The notes below the pieces were generated by a model. That model was not told where the DNA came from. It made no database searches and worked only from the letters and a program-made list of their open reading frames with translations. A DNA stretch of 64,000 nucleotides, taken from Pseudomonas japonica. GTDB lineage: Bacteria > Pseudomonadota > Gammaproteobacteria > Pseudomonadales > Pseudomonadaceae. The stretch is from positions 60,082 through 124,081 of the forward strand of contig NZ_FZOL01000022.1 of NCBI RefSeq assembly GCF_900188455.1. Reading direction: 5' to 3'. Made by a program: the position numbers and the translations under genes. How positions within the stretch are numbered: the stretch's first letter is position 1; each line of letters begins with the position of its first letter. Positions 17,753 to 26,572 of the stretch are shown piece after piece.

Positions 17753-20700
17753 ATGTTTGAACGTCTGATTCGCTTCGCCATCGAGCAGCGCATCGTGGTG
17801 ATGATCGCCGTGCTGCTGATGGCGGGGATCGGCATCTACAGCTACCAGAAGCTGCCGATCGACGCGGTGCCGGACATCACCAATGTCCAGGTGCAGATCA
17901 ACGCCTCCGCCCCCGGCTACTCGCCGCTGGAGACCGAGCAACGCATCACCTTCCCGGTGGAGACCGCCATGGCCGGCCTGCCGGGACTGCAGCAGACCCG
18001 CTCGCTGTCGCGCTCGGGGCTGTCCCAGGTCACGGTGATCTTCGCCGACGGCACCGATATCTTCTTCGCCCGCCAGCAGGTCAACGAGCGCCTGCAGGTG
18101 GCCAGGGAGCAGTTGCCCGAGGGGGTCGAGGCGGTGATGGGCCCGGTGTCCACCGGCCTCGGCGAGATCTTCCTGTGGACCGTCGAGGCCGAGGACGGCG
18201 CACGCAAAGCCGATGGCACGCCCTACACGCCCACCGACCTGCGCGAGATCCAGGACTGGATCATCAAGCCGCAACTGCGCAACGTGCCCGGCGTGGCCGA
18301 GATCAACACCATCGGCGGGCATGCCAAGCAATTCCAGATCGCCCCCGATCCCAAGCGCCTGGCCGCCTACAAACTGACCCTCAACGACCTGGTCGCCGCC
18401 CTGCAGAGCAACAACGCCAACGTCGGCGCCGGCTTCATCGAGCGCAGCGGCGAGCAGTTGCTGATCCGCGCGCCGGGCCAGGTGGGCAGCATCGAAGACA
18501 TCGCCAATATCGTCATCTCCAGCGTCGACGGCACGCCGATCCGGGTGAGCAACGTCGCCGAGGTCGGTATCGGCCAGGAACTGCGTTCCGGCGCGGCCAC
18601 CGAGAACGGCCGCGAAGTGGTGCTGGGCACGGTGTTCATGCTGATCGGCGAGAACAGCCGCAGCGTGTCCCAGGCGGTGGCGGCCAAGCTGGAAGAGATC
18701 AACCGTACCCTGCCCGAAGGCGTGGTCGCGGTCACGGTGTACGACCGTACCCACCTGGTGGAAAAGGCCATCGCCACGGTGAAGAAGAACCTGGTCGAAG
18801 GCGCGATCCTGGTGATCGCCATCCTCTTCCTGTTCCTCGGCAATATCCGCGCCGCGCTGATCACCGCCATGGTGATTCCGCTGTCGATGCTGTTCACCTT
18901 CACCGGCATGTTCAACAACAAGGTCAGCGCCAACCTGATGAGCCTCGGCGCCCTGGACTTCGGCATCATCGTCGACGGCGCGGTGGTGATCGTCGAGAAC
19001 GCCATTCGCCGCCTGGCCCATGCCCAGCATCGCCACGGGCGCATGCTCAGCCGCAGCGAGCGCTTCCAGGAAGTCTTCGCCGCCGCCCGCGAGGCGCGCC
19101 GGCCGCTGATCTTCGGCCAGTTGATCATCATGGTGGTGTACCTGCCGATCTTCGCCCTCACCGGGGTCGAGGGAAAGATGTTCCACCCCATGGCCTTCAC
19201 CGTGGTCATCGCCCTGCTCGGCGCCATGCTGCTGTCGGTGACCTTCGTGCCCGCGGCCATCGCCATGTTCGTCACCGGCAAGGTCAAGGAAGAAGAAGGC
19301 GTGGTCATGCGCAAGGCGCGCCTGGGCTATGCCCCGGTGCTGCGCTGGGTGCTGGAACACCGTAACGCGGCCTTCGCCGCCGCGGTCGCCGCCGTGGTGC
19401 TGAGCGGCGCCCTGGCCAGCCGCATGGGCAGCGAGTTCATCCCCAGCCTCAGCGAAGGCGACCTGGCCCTGCAGGCCCTGCGCGTGCCGGGCACCAGCCT
19501 GAGCCAGTCGGTGGACATGCAGCAGCGCCTGGAGAAAGCGGTGATGGAACAGGTGCCGGAAGTGCAGCGGGTGTTCGCCCGCACCGGCACCGCGGAAATC
19601 GCCGCCGACCCGATGCCGCCGAACATCTCCGATGCCTACGTGATGCTCAAGCCCAGGGAACAGTGGAGCGATCCCGGCAAGTCCCGCGAGGCGATCATCG
19701 CCGCCGTGCAGCAGGCCGCGGCCAGCGTGCCGGGGAGCAACTACGAGCTGTCGCAGCCGATCCAGTTGCGCTTCAACGAGCTGATTTCCGGGGTACGCAG
19801 CGATGTCGCGGTCAAGGTGTTCGGTGACGACATGGATACCCTCAACCGCACCGCGGCGAAGATCGCCACGGCGCTGCAGGGCGTCCAGGGCGCCTCGGAA
19901 GTGAAGGTGGAACAGACCACCGGCCTGCCGGTGCTGACCATCAACATCGACCGGGAAAAGGCCGCGCGCTATGGCCTGAACATCGGTGAAGTACAGGATG
20001 CCGTGGCCATCGCCGTGGGTGGACGGCAGGCCGGTACCCTGTACGAAGGCGACCGCCGTTTCGACATGGTGGTGCGCCTGTCCGAAGCCCTGCGCACCGA
20101 CGTCGCGGGCCTGTCCGAACTGCTGATCCCGGTGCCGGCCAATGCCGCGCTGGGGGCCGAGCGCATCGGCTTCATCCCGCTGTCCCAGGTGGCCAGCCTC
20201 GACCTGCAACTGGGGCCGAACCAGATCAGCCGCGAGAACGGCAAGCGCCTGGTGGTGGTCAGCGCCAACGTGCGCGGTCGCGACCTTGGCTCGTTCGTCG
20301 AGGAGGCCAGTGCCACGCTGGAGCGCGACGTACAGGTGCCGGCGGGCTACTGGACGACCTGGGGCGGCCAGTTCGAGCAGTTGCAATCGGCGGCCAAGCG
20401 TCTGCAGGTGGTGGTGCCGGTGGCACTGCTGCTGGTGATGACCCTGCTGTTCCTGATGTTCAACAACCTCAAGGATGGCCTGCTGGTATTCACCGGGATT
20501 CCCTTCGCGCTGACCGGTGGCGTGCTGGCCCTGTGGCTGCGCGACATTCCGCTGTCGATCTCGGCGGGGGTGGGTTTCATCGCCCTGTCGGGGGTGGCGG
20601 TGCTCAACGGGCTGGTGATGATTTCCTTCATTCGCAACTTGCGGGAAGAAGGCGCGAGCCTGTCCAGCGCGGTGACCGAGGGCGCTCTTACCCGCCTGCG

Positions 20701-20899
20701 GCCGGTGCTGATGACGGCGTTGGTGGCGTCCCTGGGCTTCATTCCGATGGCGTTGGCGACAGGCACCGGGGCCGAAGTGCAGCGGCCGCTGGCGACGGTG
20801 GTGATCGGCGGGATTCTCTCGTCCACGGCGCTGACCTTGCTGGTGTTGCCGGCGTTGTATCAGTGGGCGCATCGGCGGGATGAGGAAGAAGTGGCATAA
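17753..20899 (+). CDS. czcA: CzcA-type heavy-metal/proton RND antiporter
   Basis: A 1048-residue inner-membrane pump with 12 transmembrane helices and two large periplasmic loops. Helix 4 carries the DFGIIVDGAVVIVEN motif of the HME-RND class that moves divalent ions such as Co, Zn and Cd by proton antiport. The N-terminus (MFERLIRFAIEQRIVVMIA) and the VDAVPDITNVQVQI-like segment are typical. It is 24 bp downstream of czcB and ends before a strong terminator. Metal specificity cannot be settled from sequence alone. Confidence 0.95.
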   Translation: MFERLIRFAIEQRIVVMIAVLLMAGIGIYSYQKLPIDAVPDITNVQVQINASAPGYSPLETEQRITFPVETAMAGLPGLQQTRSLSRSGLSQVTVIFADGTDIFFARQQVNERLQVAREQLPEGVEAVMGPVSTGLGEIFLWTVEAEDGARKADGTPYTPTDLREIQDWIIKPQLRNVPGVAEINTIGGHAKQFQIAPDPKRLAAYKLTLNDLVAALQSNNANVGAGFIERSGEQLLIRAPGQVGSIEDIANIVISSVDGTPIRVSNVAEVGIGQELRSGAATENGREVVLGTVFMLIGENSRSVSQAVAAKLEEINRTLPEGVVAVTVYDRTHLVEKAIATVKKNLVEGAILVIAILFLFLGNIRAALITAMVIPLSMLFTFTGMFNNKVSANLMSLGALDFGIIVDGAVVIVENAIRRLAHAQHRHGRMLSRSERFQEVFAAAREARRPLIFGQLIIMVVYLPIFALTGVEGKMFHPMAFTVVIALLGAMLLSVTFVPAAIAMFVTGKVKEEEGVVMRKARLGYAPVLRWVLEHRNAAFAAAVAAVVLSGALASRMGSEFIPSLSEGDLALQALRVPGTSLSQSVDMQQRLEKAVMEQVPEVQRVFARTGTAEIAADPMPPNISDAYVMLKPREQWSDPGKSREAIIAAVQQAAASVPGSNYELSQPIQLRFNELISGVRSDVAVKVFGDDMDTLNRTAAKIATALQGVQGASEVKVEQTTGLPVLTINIDREKAARYGLNIGEVQDAVAIAVGGRQAGTLYEGDRRFDMVVRLSEALRTDVAGLSELLIPVPANAALGAERIGFIPLSQVASLDLQLGPNQISRENGKRLVVVSANVRGRDLGSFVEEASATLERDVQVPAGYWTTWGGQFEQLQSAAKRLQVVVPVALLLVMTLLFLMFNNLKDGLLVFTGIPFALTGGVLALWLRDIPLSISAGVGFIALSGVAVLNGLVMISFIRNLREEGASLSSAVTEGALTRLRPVLMTALVASLGFIPMALATGTGAEVQRPLATVVIGGILSSTALTLLVLPALYQWAHRRDEEEVA

Positions 20900-20905
20900 A
20901 AACGA

Positions 20906-20937
20906 AGCCCACGGTGCGAACCGTGGGCTTTTCTTTT
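20906..20937 (+). terminator. Rho-independent terminator of czcCBA
   Basis: An AGCCCACGGT / ACCGTGGGCT hairpin followed by TTTCTTTT, 7 bp after the czcA stop codon. Confidence 0.9.
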
Positions 20938-20963
20938 GACCTTGGTTTCTCGACTGTTCTCCT

Positions 20964-21415
20964 GGGCCTCATCGCTGCATGGGTATCTACACATCTTTGA
21001 AGGCTTGGCGGGGAATCGCATCAAGGCCGCCAGGTGCCTGTCTTGAGTCTTGCAGCGCTCTGAAGATCGAGCGCCGCCCGCGCGGCGCATCGCGAGCGCG
21101 CTCGCTCCTACATTTTTTGCAACGTGCCATGGCCTGTGGGAGCGGCGTCGCCAGCCTTTGTCGCTTGGCGATCTATCGGGGGAAGCTGTTGGGGTCTACG
21201 CGATACCGCGTCGTGCAAACAAGGCGGACAACCATGGCCTGTCAGACATAGGTACGTTGCAACAAATGTAGGAGCGAGCGCGCTCGCGATGCGCCGCGCG
21301 GGCGGCGCTCGATCTTCAGAGCGCTGCAAGACTCAAGACAGGCACCTGGCGGCCCTGATGCAGTTTCCTGTCAGGCTTTCGGAGTTGTGTAGATACCCAT
21401 GCAGCGATGAGGCCC
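20964..21415. repeat. MITE-like palindromic element (copy B, complete)
   Basis: A 452-bp element bounded by exact inverted repeats of 29 bp (20964-20992 and 21387-21415, each containing CATGGGTATCTACAC or its complement). Inside, both arms repeat inverted modules: CCAGGTGCCTGTCTTGAG, GATCGAGCGCCGCCCGCG, and a GCGAGCGCGCTCGCTCCTAC REP-like unit. A unique centre (about 21125-21255) contains CATGGCCTGT at both sides. No protein gene is supported inside. Clear target-site duplication was not seen. Confidence 0.85.
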
Positions 21416-21426
21416 TCACAGACAAC

Positions 21427-21452
21427 AAAAAAGCCAGGCATTCGCCTGGCTT
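21427..21452 (-). terminator. Rho-independent terminator of the small secreted protein gene
   Basis: On the reverse strand an AAGCCAGGCGAATGCCTGGCTT hairpin leads into a T-run, 19 bp after the stop codon. Confidence 0.85.
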
Positions 21453-21470
21453 CCGGGTACTTCGCAATCC

Positions 21471-21674
21471 TCAACTGTCCGCCTTCTTGCCATCCTTCTC
21501 CTGCTTCACCACCTGCTCCTTGCCCTCATCGCCGCGATCCCCCCACAGCCGCTGCTGCTCGGCCTGGAACTGCGCCTGGAAGCGCTGGATCCGCTCGAAT
21601 CCGTCTTCCGCCTGGGCAACGCCGGCGCCGCTGGCGAACAGACCGGCAAGCACAATGACCTTGAGCACTCGCAT
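21471..21674 (-). CDS. Small secreted protein of unknown function
   Basis: A 67-residue protein with a clear Sec signal peptide (MRVLKVIVLAGLFASGAGVA, cleavage near AQA-EDG). The mature part of about 45 residues is highly charged and probably helical (FERIQRFQAQFQAEQQRLWG, then acidic and Lys-rich). An AGG-containing ribosome site precedes ATG 21674, and a good terminator follows the gene. Both support it as real despite its size. No family was recognised. It is convergent to nothing and lies beside the palindromic element. Confidence 0.7.
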   Translation of the reverse strand: MRVLKVIVLAGLFASGAGVAQAEDGFERIQRFQAQFQAEQQRLWGDRGDEGKEQVVKQEKDGKKADS

Positions 21675-21785
21675 AACACACCTCACCTGTTGCAGGGCCA
21701 CAGGGAATTGCGACCCTCGATGCCCGCCAGTCTAAGAAGCCGCAGCTAACAGCAAGGTGAGGCGCAGATGACAATCCCGAAAGCT

Positions 21786-22619
21786 TCAGTAGCGCCGCGT
21801 ACTCATCAGCTCGTCCAGCACCCGGTTCGGCACACGGAACGGAATCGCCGCATGGTCCTCCCCCGCCTCGATCTGGAAGTCGCTGCGCAATCCATACTGC
21901 GACAGGTTCTCCAGACGCAGCTGCAACGAGCGCACGTCCTGGATCTCCTGGGGCATCTCGCGATCCCCGGCGACCAGGCTCAGGCTGCGGTGGATCAGGT
22001 CCAGCTTCCCGGCATGGGCCTTGGCCGTGAACGCCTTCTCATGGGCCAGCAGGTAACGGTCCTGCCACCACAGGCTGGGGCTGATGGCGACGTAGTGCTG
22101 GAACAACTGCGGCCGGGTAAACAGCGTGTAGATGGCGAACATCCCGCCGAACGAATGCCCAACCAGGCTGCGCTGGTCCTGGTCGACCTTGAAGCGCTCG
22201 TTCACCCTGGGCATCAGGCGCTGCTCGATGAAGTCGAGGAACACGTCCTGCCCACCCTGCGGCGGGTCGTTGCGCTCGGCCGGGGCCGGCGGCGACAGGT
22301 CGTAGGCGCGGCGGACGAAGTCCAGCGGGGTGTCGCTCGGGTAGCCGATGCCCACCAGGATCGCCCCGCGCAACCGGTCCTGGGCTCGCTTGGCGGCATG
22401 GAACGCCGGGAAGTAGGCGTTGCCGTCGAGCAGGTAGATCACCGGATAGCCGCCGGTCCAGGGCACGTCGCCCTCCGGCAGGCTGACCATGATCCGGTAC
22501 TCGCGCCCCTCGGCGCTCTTCATCGTCCATTGCTCGGTGCCATCCAGGGTCACCGGTTCGGCCTGGGCCGCCGCGCTCAACAGCAGGATGCCGAGGGCTT
22601 TCAACAGGGTACGCATCAT
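21786..22619 (-). CDS. Periplasmic siderophore esterase-like alpha/beta hydrolase
   Basis: A 277-residue esterase of the PF00756 type (IroE/PfeE/BesA-like). It has a signal peptide (LLKALGILLLSAAAQA-EP), the nucleophile motif GHSFGG, and a late His in AGEDHAAIP. ATG 22619 follows GGAGG and lies 14 bp after the TonB receptor gene. Relatives cleave the ester backbone of catecholate siderophores in the periplasm, which releases the iron. The operon with a signalling TonB receptor fits that role; the exact siderophore is unknown. Confidence 0.85.
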   Translation of the reverse strand: MMRTLLKALGILLLSAAAQAEPVTLDGTEQWTMKSAEGREYRIMVSLPEGDVPWTGGYPVIYLLDGNAYFPAFHAAKRAQDRLRGAILVGIGYPSDTPLDFVRRAYDLSPPAPAERNDPPQGGQDVFLDFIEQRLMPRVNERFKVDQDQRSLVGHSFGGMFAIYTLFTRPQLFQHYVAISPSLWWQDRYLLAHEKAFTAKAHAGKLDLIHRSLSLVAGDREMPQEIQDVRSLQLRLENLSQYGLRSDFQIEAGEDHAAIPFRVPNRVLDELMSTRRY

Positions 22620-22633
22620 GGTCCGCCCTCCCC

Positions 22634-24985
22634 TTACCAGCGATAGCTGAGGCTGGTGACCACGCTGCGCGCTTCGCCGCGGTAGCAGTAGCCGTCCTGG
22701 CAGTTGATGAAGCGCTTGTCGAACAGGTTGCGCGCATTGAGCGCCAGGCGCACGCCGTCCAGGCCACCGCCGAAGTCGTAGTGCACGCCGGCATCGACCA
22801 GGGTGTAGCCCTCGTTCTTCACTTCGTTGGCCGGGTCGCCGTAGGTGCTGCCGGTGTAGCGCGCGCCGCCGGACACGCCGACGCCGAACGGCAGCTTGTA
22901 ATCCAGCCACAACGCGGCGAGGTGGCGCGGCACGTTCTTCGGCACCTTGCCCTGGTCGCCGTTGTTGCCCTTGGTCACTTCGGCGTCGTTGAAGGCGTAG
23001 CTGGCGGTCAGGCGCAGGTTGTCGCTGACATCCGACACCGCTTCCAGCTCCAGGCCACGGGACACCTGTTCGCCGGTCTGCACGTTGTTCAGCGGGTTGA
23101 CCAGGTCACGGGTCTGCACGTTGCTCTGGGTCAGGTGGTACAGCGAGCCGGTGAGCAAGGTACGGCTGCCCGGCGGCTGGTACTTCAGGCCGACCTCGAA
23201 CTGCTCGCCCTCGGTGGGCTTGTACGGTTGGCCGCTGGTATTCACCCCGCTGACCGGGAGGAACGAGGTGGCGTAGCTGGCATAGGGCGCCAGGCCGTTG
23301 TCGAACAGGTAGAGCACGCCCAGCTGGCCGGTGGTCGCCGAGTCGCGGGTGGTGCTGTTGATGTCGGTGAGGTTGTCGTCACGCCGCACATGCACCCAGT
23401 CGCGACGCAGGCCGGCGGACAGACGCCAGTTGTCCAGCTCGATCTGGTCCTGGACGTAGGCGCCCATGCGGTGCTCCAGGCCGTCCTGGTCGGCCAGCGG
23501 ATCGGTCGGCTTGACCACCGGCTGATGGTAGTTCGGCGCCCAGCGGTCGATGCCCGGCGCCGGGCCCCAGGCGTACAGCAACGAGGTGTCGAGCCAGGCG
23601 TAGTCGACGCCGCTGACCACGGTGTGGTGCAGGTTGCCGGTGGAGAAACGGCTGACCAGACGGGTGTCGGTGGACAGCGAATTCATGTCCTCGTACAGCC
23701 CGACCGCGTAGCGATCGAGCAGGTGCCCGTCGATCAACGCCGTGGGTTGCAGGTACTGGTTGGTGGTGCTGACCTGGCCGTAGCGCAGGTTCTGCTGGAC
23801 GCTGAAGGTCTCGTTGAAGTCGTGCTCGAACTCGTAGCCGAAGGTCCACTGCCGCTGGTGCAGCTTGTCGTAGTACTCGTCGCCCTGCCAGAAGTCGGTC
23901 AGGTGGTCACCCTCCTGGAGCATCATCGGCGAGGCCGCGGTCTGCCGCTCCTGGTACTGGGCCAGGAGGGTCAGGCGGGTGTCCGGGTCGATCTGCCAGC
24001 TCAGCGACGGCGCCAGCAGGCGCGACTGGTTGTCCATCTGGTCGACCGAGTAGCCCGAGTCGCGGTATAGGCCGACGGTGCGGAACAGCACGTCGCCGGC
24101 CTCGTCCAGCTTGCCGCCGACATCGAACTGGCCCTGCTCGTGGCCGTAGCTGCCGGCCTGCACCTGCACCTCGTTCTTCGCCAGCAGGCTCGGGCGCTTG
24201 CTGACGCGGTTGACCATACCGCCGGGGCTGATCTGCCCGTAGAGCACCGAGGCCGGGCCCTTCAGCACTTCAATGCGCTCCAGCGCATAGGCCTCGGTGG
24301 AATACAGCGACAGCCAGCCGCTGCCGGGCTGGCGCAGACCGTCGAGGAAGTCGGCGGCGATGGTGGTCTCGAAGCCGCGTACCTGGATGTTGTCGAAACG
24401 CGGGTCCAGGCCCGAGCTGCCGACCCGCACCCCGGCGCTGTAGGCCACCGCGTCCTCGACCTTGTTGACCTTGCGGTCGTTGATCTGCTCGGCCGTGACC
24501 ACGCTGACGCTCTGCGCGGTTTCCAGGATCGACTTGTCGCTCTTGGTCGCACTGCTGGCGTTGCTGGCGAAGTAACCGTCCACCGGGGCGAAGGCGCTCT
24601 GCATCGCGGTGCTGTCGATGCGGGTCGGTTCCAGTTGCAGACCGGCGCCGCTGTCGCGCAGGACGACGAAGCCGGAAGCGGTGCGATGCGCCACCAGGCC
24701 GCTGCCCTGGAGCAGTTGCGCCAGGCCGTCCGCCAGCGAGCCGCCGGCATTCAGGCCGCTGCTGTTCAGTCCGCGCACATCGTCGGGGGCATAGGACAGG
24801 GTGATTCCGGCGCGCTCGGCGAAGCTGCTCAGGGCCTGGGCCAGCGGCCCCGCCGCTACCGCCGGGGCGACGCCGGCCGGGGTTTCGGCGAAGGCCGGCA
24901 GGCCGCCCAGGGCCAGTGCCAGGCACACGGCGCGGGACAGGGAGCGAGGCGGAAAGGGAAATGGCTGAAGTCGGGCGGAGCGCAT
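22634..24985 (-). CDS. TonB-dependent siderophore receptor with N-terminal signalling domain
   Basis: A 783-residue outer-membrane receptor of the FhuA/FoxA-like type. After the signal peptide (ALGGLPAFA-ET) comes an STN domain (PLAQALSSFAERAGITLSYAPDDV), used by receptors that signal to an anti-sigma factor. Next are a TonB-box region, the plug (ILETAQSVSVVTAEQINDRK, then ALERIEVLKGPASVLYGQISPGGMVN) and a beta-barrel ending in LSYRW. ATG 24985 is preferred over an upstream TTG. It is part of a sigma/anti-sigma/receptor/esterase set. Confidence 0.93.
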   Translation of the reverse strand: MRSARLQPFPFPPRSLSRAVCLALALGGLPAFAETPAGVAPAVAAGPLAQALSSFAERAGITLSYAPDDVRGLNSSGLNAGGSLADGLAQLLQGSGLVAHRTASGFVVLRDSGAGLQLEPTRIDSTAMQSAFAPVDGYFASNASSATKSDKSILETAQSVSVVTAEQINDRKVNKVEDAVAYSAGVRVGSSGLDPRFDNIQVRGFETTIAADFLDGLRQPGSGWLSLYSTEAYALERIEVLKGPASVLYGQISPGGMVNRVSKRPSLLAKNEVQVQAGSYGHEQGQFDVGGKLDEAGDVLFRTVGLYRDSGYSVDQMDNQSRLLAPSLSWQIDPDTRLTLLAQYQERQTAASPMMLQEGDHLTDFWQGDEYYDKLHQRQWTFGYEFEHDFNETFSVQQNLRYGQVSTTNQYLQPTALIDGHLLDRYAVGLYEDMNSLSTDTRLVSRFSTGNLHHTVVSGVDYAWLDTSLLYAWGPAPGIDRWAPNYHQPVVKPTDPLADQDGLEHRMGAYVQDQIELDNWRLSAGLRRDWVHVRRDDNLTDINSTTRDSATTGQLGVLYLFDNGLAPYASYATSFLPVSGVNTSGQPYKPTEGEQFEVGLKYQPPGSRTLLTGSLYHLTQSNVQTRDLVNPLNNVQTGEQVSRGLELEAVSDVSDNLRLTASYAFNDAEVTKGNNGDQGKVPKNVPRHLAALWLDYKLPFGVGVSGGARYTGSTYGDPANEVKNEGYTLVDAGVHYDFGGGLDGVRLALNARNLFDKRFINCQDGYCYRGEARSVVTSLSYRW

Positions 24986-25061
24986 GACGATGTCCAATGA
25001 GGGAGAGATATCCCATAACCGGACGAGTCCCTGAAGTCCGACAAAAAATTTTCCCCCGCGT

Positions 25062-25973
25062 CTAGGCGGGGACCAGGCGTACCCACCAGCGCGTGCGTTC
25101 CACCAGCTTCACCGGCAGCAGGTGGGTGAGGTTGTCCAGCAACGAGGCCGGGTCGTCCAGGCGGAACACGCCGGACAGGCGCAACTCGGCGATACGCGGG
25201 TCGCACCCCAGCCAGCCATGGCGATAGCGCCCGGCCTCGGCGAGGAATTCGCCCAGGCGAATGTCGTTGACCACCAGCAGGCCACGGCTCCAGGCGAACG
25301 GATCGAAGGGACTCTTGCCCAGCTCGGTCATCGCCGCCGCCGACACGCCCAGGCCCTCGCCCGCCAGCAGGCGGCGCTGCCCCACCGGCGAGCGGACCAG
25401 CACCTCGCCGCGATCGACGCGGATCTCGCTGAAGCCGTCGCGCTCACGCAGCACGACCCGCGCGTCGCTGCCGCTGCATTCGGCGAAACGGCAGCGGGCC
25501 TGCCAGCGCGGGCCGTCCAGCAGCACTTCGCCAGCGCGCAGGAGCAGTTCGCCGCCCCGCACATCCACCGCGCTGTCGCCGTTGAGCAGCACCTGGACGC
25601 CGTTGCCCAGGCTGAGGCTGCGCCGTTCGCCGAGACCGGTGGCATAGCCGGCATGCCAGGCCGACGGCAGGCTGACGGCGGTCAGCGCACCGCCACCGAC
25701 GAGCAGGCCGAGCATCTTCAGGGTGCGCCGCCGGCTCAGATCGGCGGAGGCGCGATTGAGCAACGGGATGCTCTGTTCGGCGCTGGGCAACTGGCTGGCC
25801 TGGAACATCCCGGCCATCTGCTGCAGGCGCTGCCAGGCCAGTTGGTGGCGAGGGTCGCGGCGCAGCCAGTCATGAAAGGGCTCCTGCAACTGCGGATTGC
25901 CGCGCAGGCGCATCTGCCACTCGATGGCGCTGCGCACGATGTTTTCCGGAACGCGCTCGCCGGCCGGGCTCAT
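25062..25973 (-). CDS. FecR-family sigma factor regulator
   Basis: A 303-residue transmembrane regulator. The cytoplasmic N-terminus has the family pattern AIEWQMRLRGNPQLQEPFHDWLRRDPRHQLAWQRL. It is followed by a hydrophobic segment (LKMLGLLVGGGALTAVSL, preceded by SRRR) and a periplasmic FecR domain (GERRSLSLGNGVQVLLNGDSAVDV, SEIRVDRGEVLVRSP). The start overlaps the sigma gene stop (ATGA), so the two are translationally coupled. It relays receptor occupancy to the sigma factor. Confidence 0.92.
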   Translation of the reverse strand: MSPAGERVPENIVRSAIEWQMRLRGNPQLQEPFHDWLRRDPRHQLAWQRLQQMAGMFQASQLPSAEQSIPLLNRASADLSRRRTLKMLGLLVGGGALTAVSLPSAWHAGYATGLGERRSLSLGNGVQVLLNGDSAVDVRGGELLLRAGEVLLDGPRWQARCRFAECSGSDARVVLRERDGFSEIRVDRGEVLVRSPVGQRRLLAGEGLGVSAAAMTELGKSPFDPFAWSRGLLVVNDIRLGEFLAEAGRYRHGWLGCDPRIAELRLSGVFRLDDPASLLDNLTHLLPVKLVERTRWWVRLVPA

Positions 25974-26488
25974 GTCGGCGTCTCGAAGCACAGGCGATAG
26001 CAGTGCAGCAGCGCGTTGGCCACGTGGCGTTCCACGGTGCGGCTGGACAGGCCCAGTTGCGCGGCGACCTGGGCGTGGGTCAGGCCGCCCAGCTGGTACA
26101 GGAGGAAGGCTTCGCGCACGGCGGGCTTGAGGCCTTCAAGCATCTGCGCGATGCGTTCCAGGCATTGCAGGGCTTCGTGGCGGACTTCCGGCGAGGGATG
26201 GCTGGCTTCAGGGAGTTGTGCCAGGGCTTCCAGGTAGGCGCGCTCCAGCGCATCGCGGCGCCAGTGGTCGATGACCAGGCCACGGGCGATGCGGGCGAGC
26301 AAGGCGCGGGGCGCGCGGGCGGTGATCGGCTGGTTGCGCACCAGCAGGCGCACGAAGGTGTCCTGGGCCAGGTCCGCGGCCTGCTGCGAACAGCCGACCG
26401 AGCGCCGCAGCCAGCCGTTCAGCCAACCGTGATGGCTGCCGTAGAGCACTTCGAAAGGAACGATGGAATCCGCTTCATGTGGCGACAT
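25970..26488 (-). CDS. FecI-family ECF sigma factor
   Basis: A 172-residue extracytoplasmic-function sigma factor. Region 2 is seen in LYGSHHGWLNGWLRRSVGCSQQAADLAQDTFVRLL, and region 4 in KPAVREAFLLYQLGGLTHAQVAAQLGLSSRTVERHVANALLHCY. It directs transcription of the linked TonB receptor when the siderophore signal arrives. A Fur-box-like sequence lies 44 bp upstream of the start, implying iron repression. Confidence 0.93.
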   Translation of the reverse strand: MSPHEADSIVPFEVLYGSHHGWLNGWLRRSVGCSQQAADLAQDTFVRLLVRNQPITARAPRALLARIARGLVIDHWRRDALERAYLEALAQLPEASHPSPEVRHEALQCLERIAQMLEGLKPAVREAFLLYQLGGLTHAQVAAQLGLSSRTVERHVANALLHCYRLCFETPT

Positions 26489-26531
26489 GGCACTCCCCGT
26501 AGCCGGAACGGCTGGATACGGGGCGGCACAT

Positions 26532-26555
26532 TAATAGCGAATCATTCTTATTTCA
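26532..26555 (-). promoter_or_regulatory. Candidate Fur box upstream of the ECF sigma gene
   Basis: The reverse strand reads TGAAATAAGAATGATTCGCT followed by ATTA. It matches the AATGAGAATGATTNTCATT-like arrangement common before Pseudomonas fecI-type genes. Its place between the sigma gene and the neighbouring gene fits iron-dependent repression. Confidence 0.6.
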
Positions 26556-26572
26556 ACTTTTTACACCGTGCC

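Noticed and set aside
16505..20872. A 1455-codon open frame antisense to czcBA
   Set aside because: It is a mirror of the G+C-rich codon pattern of czcB and czcA. Its composition (Gln, His, Arg, Gly-rich, no domains) is that of a shadow frame.
20979..21329. Small open frames inside the palindromic repeat
   Set aside because: The same peptides appear on both strands and in other copies because the DNA is palindromic. They have no ribosome sites.
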